Part shown: piece by piece, positions 1 to 5,800 of the stretch
Numbering within the stretch: position 1 is the stretch's first letter
Layout of the letters: each line of letters starts with the position of its first letter
NCBI GenBank assembly: GCA_027036915.1
Contig: JALWCD010000061.1
Coordinates: 6,621 to 12,420 of the forward strand
Reading direction: 5' to 3'
Length of the DNA: 5,800 nucleotides
Origin: Thermodesulfatator sp.
GTDB lineage: Bacteria; Desulfobacterota; Thermodesulfobacteria; Thermodesulfobacteriales; Thermodesulfobacteriaceae
Made by a program: the position numbers and the translations under genes
Notes under the pieces: model-generated
Databases searched by the model: none
What the model was told of the DNA's origin: nothing
Seen by the model: the letters and a program-made list of their open reading frames with translations, nothing else

Positions 1-1838
<1,838 letters not shown>

Positions 1839-1856
1839 TTTAGGATTGAATCTGGT

Positions 1857-1932
1857 TCCCCGGTAGCTCAATCGGCAGAGCGGCGGGCTGTTAACCCGTA
1901 GGTTGCAGGTTCGAGTCCTGCCCGGGGAGCCA
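1857..1932 (+). tRNA. tRNA-Asn(GTT)
   Basis: A complete 76-base cloverleaf. Acceptor strand TCCCCGG (1857-1863) pairs fully with CCGGGGA (1922-1928), followed by discriminator G and an encoded CCA (1930-1932). The D arm is GCTC/GAGC. The anticodon stem GCGGG/CCCGT (1883-1887 with 1895-1899) encloses loop CTGTTAA, giving anticodon GTT at 1890-1892, which decodes AAC and AAU. The T arm GCAGG-TTCGAGT-CCTGC is perfect. It reads toward the minus-strand tRNA-His gene, with an insertion-sequence relic between them. No clear terminator follows it. Confidence 0.98.
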
Positions 1933-1955
1933 AAAATTCCCGAAAAGTTCCCTAC

Positions 1956-2159
1956 TTACGAAACACCCCACCTCACCGGCTTATTGAGTTTGAGGCGTTT
2001 GGCTTCGGAGGCGGAGAAGCCGCGGTATTTTTGTCGTCAGCGGTAGATGGTTTGTTTGGAGATGCCGTATTTTCGGGCCGTAGCGGCTACGAAATTTCCC
2101 GGGGTCTCTGCCTCGGCCAGGATTCTTATGATCTGGTCGATGGTAAAGCGTTTCTTCAT
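1956..2159 (-). pseudogene. Broken IS3-family OrfA transposase remnant
   Basis: On the minus strand an ATG at 2159, with GGAGG-rich ribosome binding site at 2164-2170, opens a frame beginning MKKRFTIDQIIRILAEAE and continuing to RKYGISKQTIYR. This matches the N-terminal helix-turn-helix of IS3-type OrfA proteins, the DNA-binding half of a DDE transposase. Codon 41 (2037-2039) is TGA where the family has a conserved Trp (YRW). Past the stop the same frame continues RQKYRGFSASEAKRLK, the expected OrfA sequence, so a single TGG-to-TGA change broke it. Similarity ends after about codon 59, where the leucine-zipper part should begin; the frame then closes at 1956-1958. No OrfB is present. It cannot make an active transposase. 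Confidence 0.85.
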
Positions 2160-2227
2160 GGTGCCCCTCCTGATTCTTAGTATTTTCGCCTGACATAAAA
2201 GTTGTGCAAAAAAATGGGGGCACTTCA
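1959..2227 (-). mobile_element. Relic of an IS3-type insertion sequence
   Basis: On the minus strand the sequence from 2227 begins TGAAGTGCCCCCATTTT, which has the 5'-TG and C-rich form of an IS3-type terminal repeat. It lies 68 bases before the transposase ATG, as expected for a left end. The right half of the element, including all of OrfB, is missing. The far boundary is uncertain. A weak candidate for the partner repeat is CGAAACACCCCA at 1959-1970, eight matches in the first eleven bases with all four changes being transitions. No target-site duplication is visible in the flanks (TTA against TAT). The left end is well supported, the right end is a guess. Confidence 0.6.
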
Positions 2228-2274
2228 TATGAGGAAAGGTACTAGGAGCGTCTAAGGAAGGGTGCTTGATTCAC

Positions 2275-2302
2275 AAAAAAAGGCCTCCAAAAAATCCGGG
2301 GC
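2275..2302 (-). terminator. Candidate terminator of tRNA-His
   Basis: Read on the minus strand, GCCCC (2302-2298) can pair with GG-A-GGC (2288-2283, one bulged A) around a GGATTTTTT loop, and is followed after one base by seven T (2281-2275). The stem is short and bulged, but the T-run and its place about 20 bases past the tRNA 3' end fit an intrinsic terminator. Confidence 0.45.
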
Positions 2303-2306
2303 GGTT

Positions 2307-2325
2307 CAAAAATCGTCAATTTTTG
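2307..2325. repeat. Perfect A/T-rich inverted repeat at the tRNA-His 3' end
   Basis: CAAAAAT (2307-2313) and ATTTTTG (2319-2325) form a perfect 7-base inverted repeat around CGTCA. On the minus strand the first arm begins within the tRNA-His CCA end. It could form a weak hairpin in the precursor trailer that affects 3' processing. No T-run follows directly, so it is not a standard terminator by itself. Confidence 0.5.
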
Positions 2326-2401
2326 GGGTGACCGGTGGGATTCGAACCCACGATCCCCGGGGCCACAGCCCGGTGCTCTGACCAGCTGAGCTACGGTCAC
2401 C
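2324..2401 (-). tRNA. tRNA-His(GTG)
   Basis: A complete minus-strand cloverleaf. Acceptor GTGACCG (2400-2394) pairs with CGGTCAC (2334-2328). The histidine-specific extra G at position -1 is present (base 2401) opposite the C at position 73 (2327), and CCA is encoded (2326-2324). The anticodon stem CCGGG/CCCGG encloses CTGTGGC, giving anticodon GTG at 2366-2364, which decodes CAC and CAU. The T arm GTGGG-TTCGAAT-CCCAC is perfect. The G-1:C73 pair is the identity element for histidyl-tRNA synthetase. The gene converges with tRNA-Asn and diverges from purB. Confidence 0.98.
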
Positions 2402-2416
2402 ACCGAAGACACTCTT

Positions 2417-2445
2417 AAAATAACCCTTGAATCCGGGACTTGCAA
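2417..2445 (-). promoter_or_regulatory. tRNA-His promoter
   Basis: On the minus strand TTGCAA (2445-2440) and TATTTT (2422-2417) are separated by exactly 17 bases, a good sigma-70 layout. A start around 2410 would give a leader of about 9 bases before the tRNA 5' end at 2401. This is one of the clearer promoters in the window. Confidence 0.6.
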
Positions 2446-2463
2446 CCCCGAAAGGCTTTAGAG

Positions 2464-2496
2464 CCCATCCCCCGGACTAGCCGGAAGATGGGTTTT
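2464..2496 (+). terminator. Strong hairpin with T-tract upstream of purB (terminator or attenuator)
   Basis: CCCATC (2464-2469) pairs with GATGGG (2487-2492). Inside this, CCGG (2472-2475) pairs with CCGG (2481-2484) around an ACTAG loop, with a CC/AA mismatch between the two stems. TTTTCGTTT follows from 2493. The T-tract lies only on the + side, so the hairpin would act on + strand transcripts. Either it blocks read-through from the tRNA-Asn/IS region into purB, or it is a leader attenuator of purB itself. Sequence alone does not decide. Confidence 0.55.
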
Positions 2497-2546
2497 CGTT
2501 TATGCTTCAGCCCGAAAGAACCTTCAAATTCCGAGGGAGGTTCGAG

Positions 2547-3875
2547 ATGATACCACGTTATACCCGTCCGGAAATGGCCAAACTCTGGAGTCCGGAGGAG
2601 AAACTCCGGGCCTGGCTTCTGGTGGAGGTCCTGGCCTGCGAGGCCTGGGCCAAACTCGGCCGGGTCCCGCAGGAGGCCCTTAAAATAATTCAGGAAAGGA
2701 CCCGCAAATACCTCGAAGAGGGTTTTTCCTCCGAGGACGTAGCCCGGGTGGAGGAAATCGAAAAGGAGACCCGGCATGATGTCATCGCCTTCCTCACTTA
2801 CATGGAAAGGATCATCGGCCCGGAAGGCCGCTATCTCCACCTGGGTATGACCTCCTCGGACATGCTGGACACCGCCATGGCCTGGCTCATGAAAAGGGCC
2901 CTGGAGATCATCATCGAGGACGTGAAGGCCGTGATGGAGGTCCTAAAAGCCCGGGCCTTCGAACACAAGGACACGGTCATGATCGGGCGCACCCACGGAA
3001 TTCACGCCGAGCCCATCACCTTCGGACTCAAGCTGGCCCTCTGGTACGAAGAGATGCGGCGGAACCTCCGGCGCCTTTCCGCGGCGCTGGAGGCCATCTC
3101 TTACGGTAAGATCTCCGGGGCCGTGGGGACCTTCGCTCACCTTGAACCCGAGGTCGAGGCCTACGTATGCGAGAAGCTGGGATTGAAGCCCGCTCCCATC
3201 TCCAATCAGATCATTCAGCGGGACCGCTACGCCGAATATATGGCCGCGCTGGCCATTTTAGCGGGCACGGTGGAGAAGATCGCCACCGAAATTCGGCACC
3301 TTCAGCGTACGGAAGTCCTTGAGGCCGAAGAATATTTCGCTAAGGGCCAGAAGGGCTCCTCGGCCATGCCGCACAAGCGTAATCCCATCCTCTCGGAAAA
3401 CCTTTGCGGGCTGGCTCGCCTGGTAAGGGGCTACCTCACCCCGGCGCTTGAAAACATGGCGCTGTGGCATGAGCGGGACATCAGCCACTCCTCGGTGGAG
3501 CGGGTCATTGTGCCCGACGCCACTACCGCCGCGGACTTCATGCTGAAGCGCCTGGAGGGACTCCTGCGCAACCTGGTGGTTTACCCGGAACGCATGCGTC
3601 GCAATCTGGAGCTTCTCCGGGGGCTCATCTACTCCCAGCCCCTGCTCCTTGCCCTCACGGAAAAAGGCCTCCCCCGGCAGGAAGCCTATCGGCTGGTGCA
3701 GCGCAACGCCATGGAGGTCTGGCAGGATCCCGCCAAGAACTTCCGCGATCAGGTGCTCTCGGACGCGGAGATCCTGAAACACCTCTCCCGGGAAGAAATC
3801 GAAAAACTCTTTGATCTTAAACGCTACCTCCGACACGTGGACACCATATTCGACCGGGTCTTTGGGCATGCCTGA
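2547..3875 (+). CDS. purB: Adenylosuccinate lyase
   Basis: Fumarase/aspartase-superfamily enzyme that releases fumarate twice in purine synthesis: SAICAR to AICAR, and adenylosuccinate to AMP. It is a cytosolic homotetramer in this family. The product is 442 residues and begins MIPRYTRPEMAKLW, the usual PurB N-terminus. Visible family features are RHDV (76-79), HLGMTSSDMLDTA (98-110), RTHGIHAEP (148-156, with the catalytic-site His150), and the signature loop KGSSAMPHKRNP (269-280) carrying the mobile catalytic Ser. HERDISHSSVERVIVPDA follows at 308-325. The start at 2547 is chosen because GAGGGAGG (2533-2540) sits 6 bases upstream; an in-frame ATG at 2502 has no such site. The final codons overlap the next gene. 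Nothing looks truncated or substituted. Confidence 0.97.
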   Translation: MIPRYTRPEMAKLWSPEEKLRAWLLVEVLACEAWAKLGRVPQEALKIIQERTRKYLEEGFSSEDVARVEEIEKETRHDVIAFLTYMERIIGPEGRYLHLGMTSSDMLDTAMAWLMKRALEIIIEDVKAVMEVLKARAFEHKDTVMIGRTHGIHAEPITFGLKLALWYEEMRRNLRRLSAALEAISYGKISGAVGTFAHLEPEVEAYVCEKLGLKPAPISNQIIQRDRYAEYMAALAILAGTVEKIATEIRHLQRTEVLEAEEYFAKGQKGSSAMPHKRNPILSENLCGLARLVRGYLTPALENMALWHERDISHSSVERVIVPDATTAADFMLKRLEGLLRNLVVYPERMRRNLELLRGLIYSQPLLLALTEKGLPRQEAYRLVQRNAMEVWQDPAKNFRDQVLSDAEILKHLSREEIEKLFDLKRYLRHVDTIFDRVFGHA

Positions 3876-4263
3876 AAGGCCTCTTCTGGTGGTGGCGGGC
3901 CTGATTCGGGATGAGGCCGGCCGGGTACTCCTCACCCGCCGGCCTCCGGGCAGGGTTCGAGCCGGACTCTGGGAATTCCCCGGAGGAAAAGTTCGCCCGG
4001 GGGAATCCCCGGAGGAGGCCCTCCAGCGGGAACTTCGAGAGGAACTGGGGCTTGAGGTCCGCGTAATACGGGAGGTGGCCCGTGTGCGACACGCCTATCC
4101 CGAGCTCACCATCGAACTTTTGCTCTTCGAAGTGGAAGCCTGGAACTCTCCCCGGGGTCTGGAAAACCAGGAAATAGGCTGGTTTTCCCCCGAAAGGCTT
4201 GAAAATATTCCTCTATGTCCCGCAGACAGAGAACTCTTGGCCCTTCTCCTTCCCAAATTCTAA
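3868..4263 (+). CDS. MutT-type Nudix hydrolase
   Basis: A 131-residue Nudix protein that would hydrolyse a nucleoside diphosphate linked to another group, using Mg2+. The complete Nudix box lies at 40-62: G40, E46, then RELREELGL with the metal-binding glutamates. It is preceded by GLWEFPGGK (33-41), the form found in MutT/8-oxo-dGTPases, and the protein ends in a PADRELLALL segment that recalls the C-terminal PA-D/N element of MutT proteins. A role in cleaning 8-oxo-dGTP from the nucleotide pool is plausible, but the exact substrate cannot be read from sequence. The ATG lies inside the end of purB, an 8-base overlap, with no strong ribosome binding site of its own. Translational coupling to purB is therefore likely. 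Starts further upstream would run deep into purB and lack family support. Confidence 0.9.
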   Translation: MPERPLLVVAGLIRDEAGRVLLTRRPPGRVRAGLWEFPGGKVRPGESPEEALQRELREELGLEVRVIREVARVRHAYPELTIELLLFEVEAWNSPRGLENQEIGWFSPERLENIPLCPADRELLALLLPKF

Positions 4264-4269
4264 CCCTCG

Positions 4270-4278
4270 TGGTATAAA
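4270..4278 (+). promoter_or_regulatory. Candidate extended -10 promoter for the YIP1-family gene
   Basis: TGGTATAAA has the TGn extension followed by TATAAA, a five-of-six match to the -10 box. A start near 4285 would leave a leader of about 24 bases ending in the strong ribosome binding site at 4294-4300. No convincing -35 box is seen, as is common for extended -10 promoters. It begins 7 bases after the mutT-type stop codon. Confidence 0.4.
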
Positions 4279-4308
4279 AGCTCAAAAGTCTTTAAGGAGG
4301 GGGGTTTT

Positions 4309-4887
4309 ATGCACCTTATGGCCCGGGTCAAAAATATCATTCTCTCCCCCGCTAAGGAGTGGGAGGTCATTCGGGGGGAGGAGATCACGCTCGGCGAGCT
4401 TTATCTCCACTATGCCCTGGTTCTTGCTCTCGCTTCCGCTCTGGCGGGGTTCCTGGGGCAGGCTTTCTTCGGTTTTTCCATGCTCCACATGCACGTAAAG
4501 ATACCCGCAGGCGTGGCCCTGGGGAGGTCAATCTTTCAGGCCGTAGCGGGTCTGATCAGCCTGGTGGTTACGGCTTATGTCGTGGATTATCTTGCTCCCC
4601 GTTTTGAGGGTGAGAGGGATATGCTGGCCTCCCATAAGCTGGTGGTCTTTTCGGCCACTCCCAGCTGGCTGGGAGGCCTTTTAAATATCATCCCTCCGCT
4701 CGGCATACTCGGGGCCCTTTTTAGCCTTTACGGGCTGTATCTTTTTTATTCCGGAGCCCCGATAATCAAAAAAATTCCTCCGGAAAAGGCCGCCCTCTTT
4801 ACCCTGACCATCACTGTAGTAGTCTTTCTGATCTTCTTCCTGCTGGGTTTCCTCCTGGCCCCTTTCCATTTCAGGTACATGGGGTAG
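4309..4887 (+). CDS. YIP1-family integral membrane protein
   Basis: A 192-residue protein with the pattern of bacterial YIP1-domain proteins. It opens MHLMARVKNIILSPAKEWEVI, the usual amphipathic lead with the SP..W motif. About five hydrophobic segments follow near 31-56, 71-95, 109-127, 128-150 and 161-186. The segment between the second and third, YLAPRFEGERD then HKLVVFSATPSWLGGL (109-124), and the later LYGLYLFYSG (140-149), are recurrent in this family. It should sit in the inner membrane. The function of bacterial members is not established, so none is assigned. The ATG follows AAGGAGG (4294-4300) by 8 bases; a second ATG three codons on is less likely. It has its own candidate promoter and is unlikely to serve the purine genes. 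Confidence 0.82.
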   Translation: MHLMARVKNIILSPAKEWEVIRGEEITLGELYLHYALVLALASALAGFLGQAFFGFSMLHMHVKIPAGVALGRSIFQAVAGLISLVVTAYVVDYLAPRFEGERDMLASHKLVVFSATPSWLGGLLNIIPPLGILGALFSLYGLYLFYSGAPIIKKIPPEKAALFTLTITVVVFLIFFLLGFLLAPFHFRYMG

Positions 4888-4896
4888 AGAAGGGGC

Positions 4897-4924
4897 TTGC
4901 ATCCCGGAGAAACCGGGCTATATT
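4897..4924 (+). promoter_or_regulatory. tRNA-Val promoter
   Basis: TTGCAT (4897-4902) and TATATT (4919-4924) are 16 bases apart, close to the sigma-70 ideal, with a start expected near 4931, a few bases before the tRNA at 4936. The spacer is almost wholly made of an inverted repeat (CCCGG-AGAAA-CCGGG). This promoter may also drive the ribosomal protein genes downstream, because no better promoter is seen before rpsF. Confidence 0.6.
4903..4917. repeat. Inverted repeat inside the tRNA-Val promoter spacer
   Basis: CCCGG (4903-4907) and CCGGG (4913-4917) form a perfect 5-base inverted repeat around AGAAA. ATCCCGG occurs again at 4928-4934, 27 bases after its copy at 4901-4907. It could be an operator overlapping the promoter, or a weak terminator hairpin of the preceding gene; the bases after it (CTATATTTG) make a poor T-run. 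Confidence 0.5.
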
Positions 4925-4935
4925 TGTATCCCGGT

Positions 4936-5010
4936 GGGCGGTTAGCTCAGTGGTAGAGCGTCATCCTCACACGGTGGAAGTCGCTGGTTCGAATCCAGCA
5001 CCGCCCACCA
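4936..5010 (+). tRNA. tRNA-Val(CAC)
   Basis: A complete 75-base cloverleaf. Acceptor GGGCGGT (4936-4942) pairs fully with ACCGCCC (5000-5006), then A73 and encoded CCA (5008-5010). The D arm GCTC/GAGC has a short seven-base loop. The anticodon stem TCATC/GGTGG contains two G-T pairs and encloses CTCACAC, giving anticodon CAC at 4968-4970, which reads GUG. The T arm GCTGG-TTCGAAT-CCAGC is perfect. A73 and the A35/C36 anticodon bases fit valine identity. It sits upstream of rpsF with no strong terminator between, so shared transcription is possible. Confidence 0.96.
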
Positions 5011-5027
5011 AAATTTTTTAAGGTAAA

Positions 5028-5073
5028 CTCCTTGCTCCCGGAGGCTTCCGGGGGCCGAAAGACCGAGGGGAGG
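5028..5073 (+). promoter_or_regulatory. Candidate S6:S18 autoregulatory leader of rpsF
   Basis: The stretch GCTCCCGGA (5034-5042) pairs with TCCGGGGGC (5047-5055) around a GGCT loop, a 9-pair hairpin. CTCCTT (5028-5033), directly 5' of it, can pair with GGGGAG (5067-5072), which is the rpsF Shine-Dalgarno site. Between hairpin and closing stem only the 3' side is unpaired, CGAAAGACCGA (5056-5066), giving a one-sided internal loop containing CCG. An S6:S18-binding leader with a CCG-bearing internal loop is described upstream of bacterial rpsF. The match here was made by eye, so the folding is seen but the function is inferred. Confidence 0.55.
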
Positions 5074-5079
5074 TAGAGA

Positions 5080-5430
5080 ATGATCGAATACCGTCGTCCC
5101 AAACGCATTCGGAAGTACGAAACCCTCTTTATTATTCATCCCGACCGGGTGGAGGAACGGCAGGAGGTTCTGGAGAAGCTTTCCCGGCTGATTGAGGAAA
5201 ACGACGGCGGCGTCCTAAAGGTGGATGAGTGGGGCCTGCGCAAACTGGCCTATCCCATCGAGAAGAAAAAACAGGGCTATTATATCCTGGTCGAATTCTT
5301 CGGTAATGCGGAACTGCCTTCCAAAATCGAGTACCTCTTCCGGGTAGACGAGCGGGTGATCCGTTTCATAGTGGTGAAACTCGAAGACCGTTATCAACCC
5401 GAAGAGGAGGCCGTGGCGGAAGCGGTTTAA
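5080..5430 (+). CDS. rpsF: 30S ribosomal protein bS6
   Basis: Small-subunit protein of the central domain (platform), which binds as a dimer with S18. The product is 116 residues. The conserved core starts at [12 protein letters not shown] (11-22) and includes [22 protein letters not shown] (52-73), then [17 protein letters not shown] (84-100), with a Glu/Ala-rich tail. About ten mostly basic residues ([10 protein letters not shown]) precede the point where most S6 proteins begin (MRKYE). The ATG is supported by GGGGAGG (5067-5073) with 6 bases spacing, so the extension seems real. It heads an rpsF-rpsR-rplI unit and its leader carries a candidate autoregulatory fold. ssb, which often lies between rpsF and rpsR, is absent here. 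Confidence 0.96.
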   Translation: MIEYRRPKRIRKYETLFIIHPDRVEERQEVLEKLSRLIEENDGGVLKVDEWGLRKLAYPIEKKKQGYYILVEFFGNAELPSKIEYLFRVDERVIRFIVVKLEDRYQPEEEAVAEAV

Positions 5431-5455
5431 AAATTTAACCCAGGAGGAAACTATT

Positions 5456-5731
5456 ATGGCGGACAATCCCACCGTTAAAAGGCGTTTTTTTCCTCGTAAA
5501 AAAGTTTGCAAGTTCTGCGCCGATCCCAATCTGAAGATCGACTACAAGGATCCCGAGGTCCTCAAGCCCTTTTTGACCGAGCGGGGCAAGATCATCCACC
5601 GGCGCCAGACCGGGACCTGCGCCTATCACCAGCGGCGGCTTACCACCGCCATCAAAAGGGCTCGTATCATGGCTCTTCTGCCCTTCGTGGCCGAACTGGA
5701 ACCCGAAGAGATCATCCGCATGGGAGGCTAA
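5456..5731 (+). CDS. rpsR: 30S ribosomal protein bS18, zinc-ligand (C+) form
   Basis: Binds with S6 to the 30S platform. The 91-residue product contains the S18 core [19 protein letters not shown] (28-46), [20 protein letters not shown] (52-71) and a MALLPF end. Cys18-x2-Cys21 and Cys55-x2-His58 supply four possible zinc ligands. This is the C+ state of S18, in contrast to forms such as the E. coli one that lack these residues. The start follows AGGAGG (5442-5447) by 8 bases and lies 25 bases after rpsF. The tail runs slightly longer than usual ([15 protein letters not shown]), and its last codons include the ribosome binding site for rplI. Confidence 0.96.
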   Translation: MADNPTVKRRFFPRKKVCKFCADPNLKIDYKDPEVLKPFLTERGKIIHRRQTGTCAYHQRRLTTAIKRARIMALLPFVAELEPEEIIRMGG

Positions 5732-5733
5732 TC

Positions 5734-5800
5734 ATGGAGGTCATCCTGCGTACCCATGTGCCCAAGCTGGGAAATCCCGGAGACGTGGTCCGGGTAAAGG
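5734..5800 (+). CDS. rplI: 50S ribosomal protein bL9, N-terminal part (3' end outside window)
   Basis: The first 22 codons read MEVILRTHVPKLGNPGDVVR and onward to VK, the standard L9 opening with the glycine pair GNPGD of the N-terminal 23S rRNA-binding domain. The start is 2 bases after the rpsR stop. Its ribosome binding site GGAGG lies at 5723-5727, within the end of rpsR, so translation of the two is probably coupled. The gene leaves the window, so length and integrity are unknown. Confidence 0.93.
   Translation, partial: MEVILRTHVPKLGNPGDVVRVK

Larger units (their letters stand above)
1933..2323. other. 391-base stretch without an intact gene between convergent tRNA genes
   Basis: This gap holds the IS3 OrfA relic and its one clear terminal repeat (to 2227), then the tRNA-His trailer and candidate terminator. 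Bases 2228-2274 show nothing I can name. No phage integrase gene and no duplicated tRNA 3' end that would mark an attachment site was found. Confidence 0.7.

Noticed and set aside
1905..1932. tRNA-Asn 3' end as an integration (att) site
   Set aside because: I found no second copy of the tRNA 3' end in the following 400 bases and no integrase gene.
2037..2039. TGA in the OrfA relic as selenocysteine or programmed read-through
   Set aside because: The family has Trp here, the frame is truncated soon after, and no recoding hairpin stands out. Simple decay explains it.
1981..2223. Minus-strand 80-codon frame across the IS relic
   Set aside because: It is a different frame from the recognisable OrfA sequence, and its product is low-complexity and resembles no transposase.
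2502..2546. In-frame ATG 15 codons upstream of purB as the start
   Set aside because: It has no ribosome binding site, whereas 2547 has GAGGGAGG at 6 bases and gives the usual PurB N-terminus MIPRYTRPEM.
3258..3935. Minus-strand open frame (225 codons) opposite purB and the Nudix gene
   Set aside because: It mirrors conserved purB codons including the signature loop and shows no protein-like motif of its own. The same applies to frames at 2415-2840 and 2943-3140.
4199..4498. Plus-strand 99-codon frame bridging the Nudix and YIP1-family genes
   Set aside because: It overlaps two well-supported genes in another frame and has Arg/Ser-rich, non-protein-like content.
4936..5010. tRNA-Val as a degenerate pseudo-tRNA because of two G-T pairs in the anticodon stem
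   Set aside because: All other stems pair perfectly, T33 and the T-loop are standard, CCA is encoded, and a good promoter precedes it.

Overview
The window is a GC-rich, densely packed piece of a bacterial chromosome. It carries ordinary housekeeping genes with strong Shine-Dalgarno sites, ATG starts on every complete gene, and short gaps. There is no plasmid, phage or CRISPR signature. The source may be a thermophilic Desulfobacterota/Thermodesulfobacteriota-type anaerobe. That guess rests only on general protein resemblance (short charged proteins, zinc-type S18, FeoB next to core genes) and is tentative.

Layout. Bases 1-512 hold the C-terminal end of a FeoB ferrous iron transporter, followed 19 bases later by a complete serS. 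A tRNA-Asn(GTT) follows on the + strand. Bases 1933-2323 contain no intact gene. They hold a broken IS3-type OrfA transposase remnant on the minus strand with one recognisable terminal repeat, then the terminator of a minus-strand tRNA-His(GTG). The two tRNA genes face each other with the insertion-sequence relic between them. The tRNA-His promoter lies in the 145-base gap before purB, which also holds a terminator- or attenuator-like hairpin. purB overlaps a MutT-type Nudix hydrolase gene by 8 bases. A YIP1-family membrane protein gene follows, with its own extended -10 candidate and a strong ribosome binding site. Then come tRNA-Val(CAC) and the ribosomal protein cluster rpsF-rpsR-rplI, with rplI cut by the window end.

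How it works together. Most of the window is translation and nucleotide metabolism: seryl-tRNA synthetase, three tRNAs, S6, S18 and L9, plus adenylosuccinate lyase and a nucleotide-pool or repair Nudix enzyme. The rpsF leader can fold into a hairpin with a one-sided CCG-containing internal loop and a closing stem that covers the rpsF Shine-Dalgarno site. This is what an S6:S18 autoregulatory leader would look like.

I see no clearly new multi-gene system. The points most worth a second look are the rpsF leader, the hairpins before purB, the inverted repeat filling the tRNA-Val promoter spacer, and the decayed IS3 relic with a stop codon in place of a conserved Trp.
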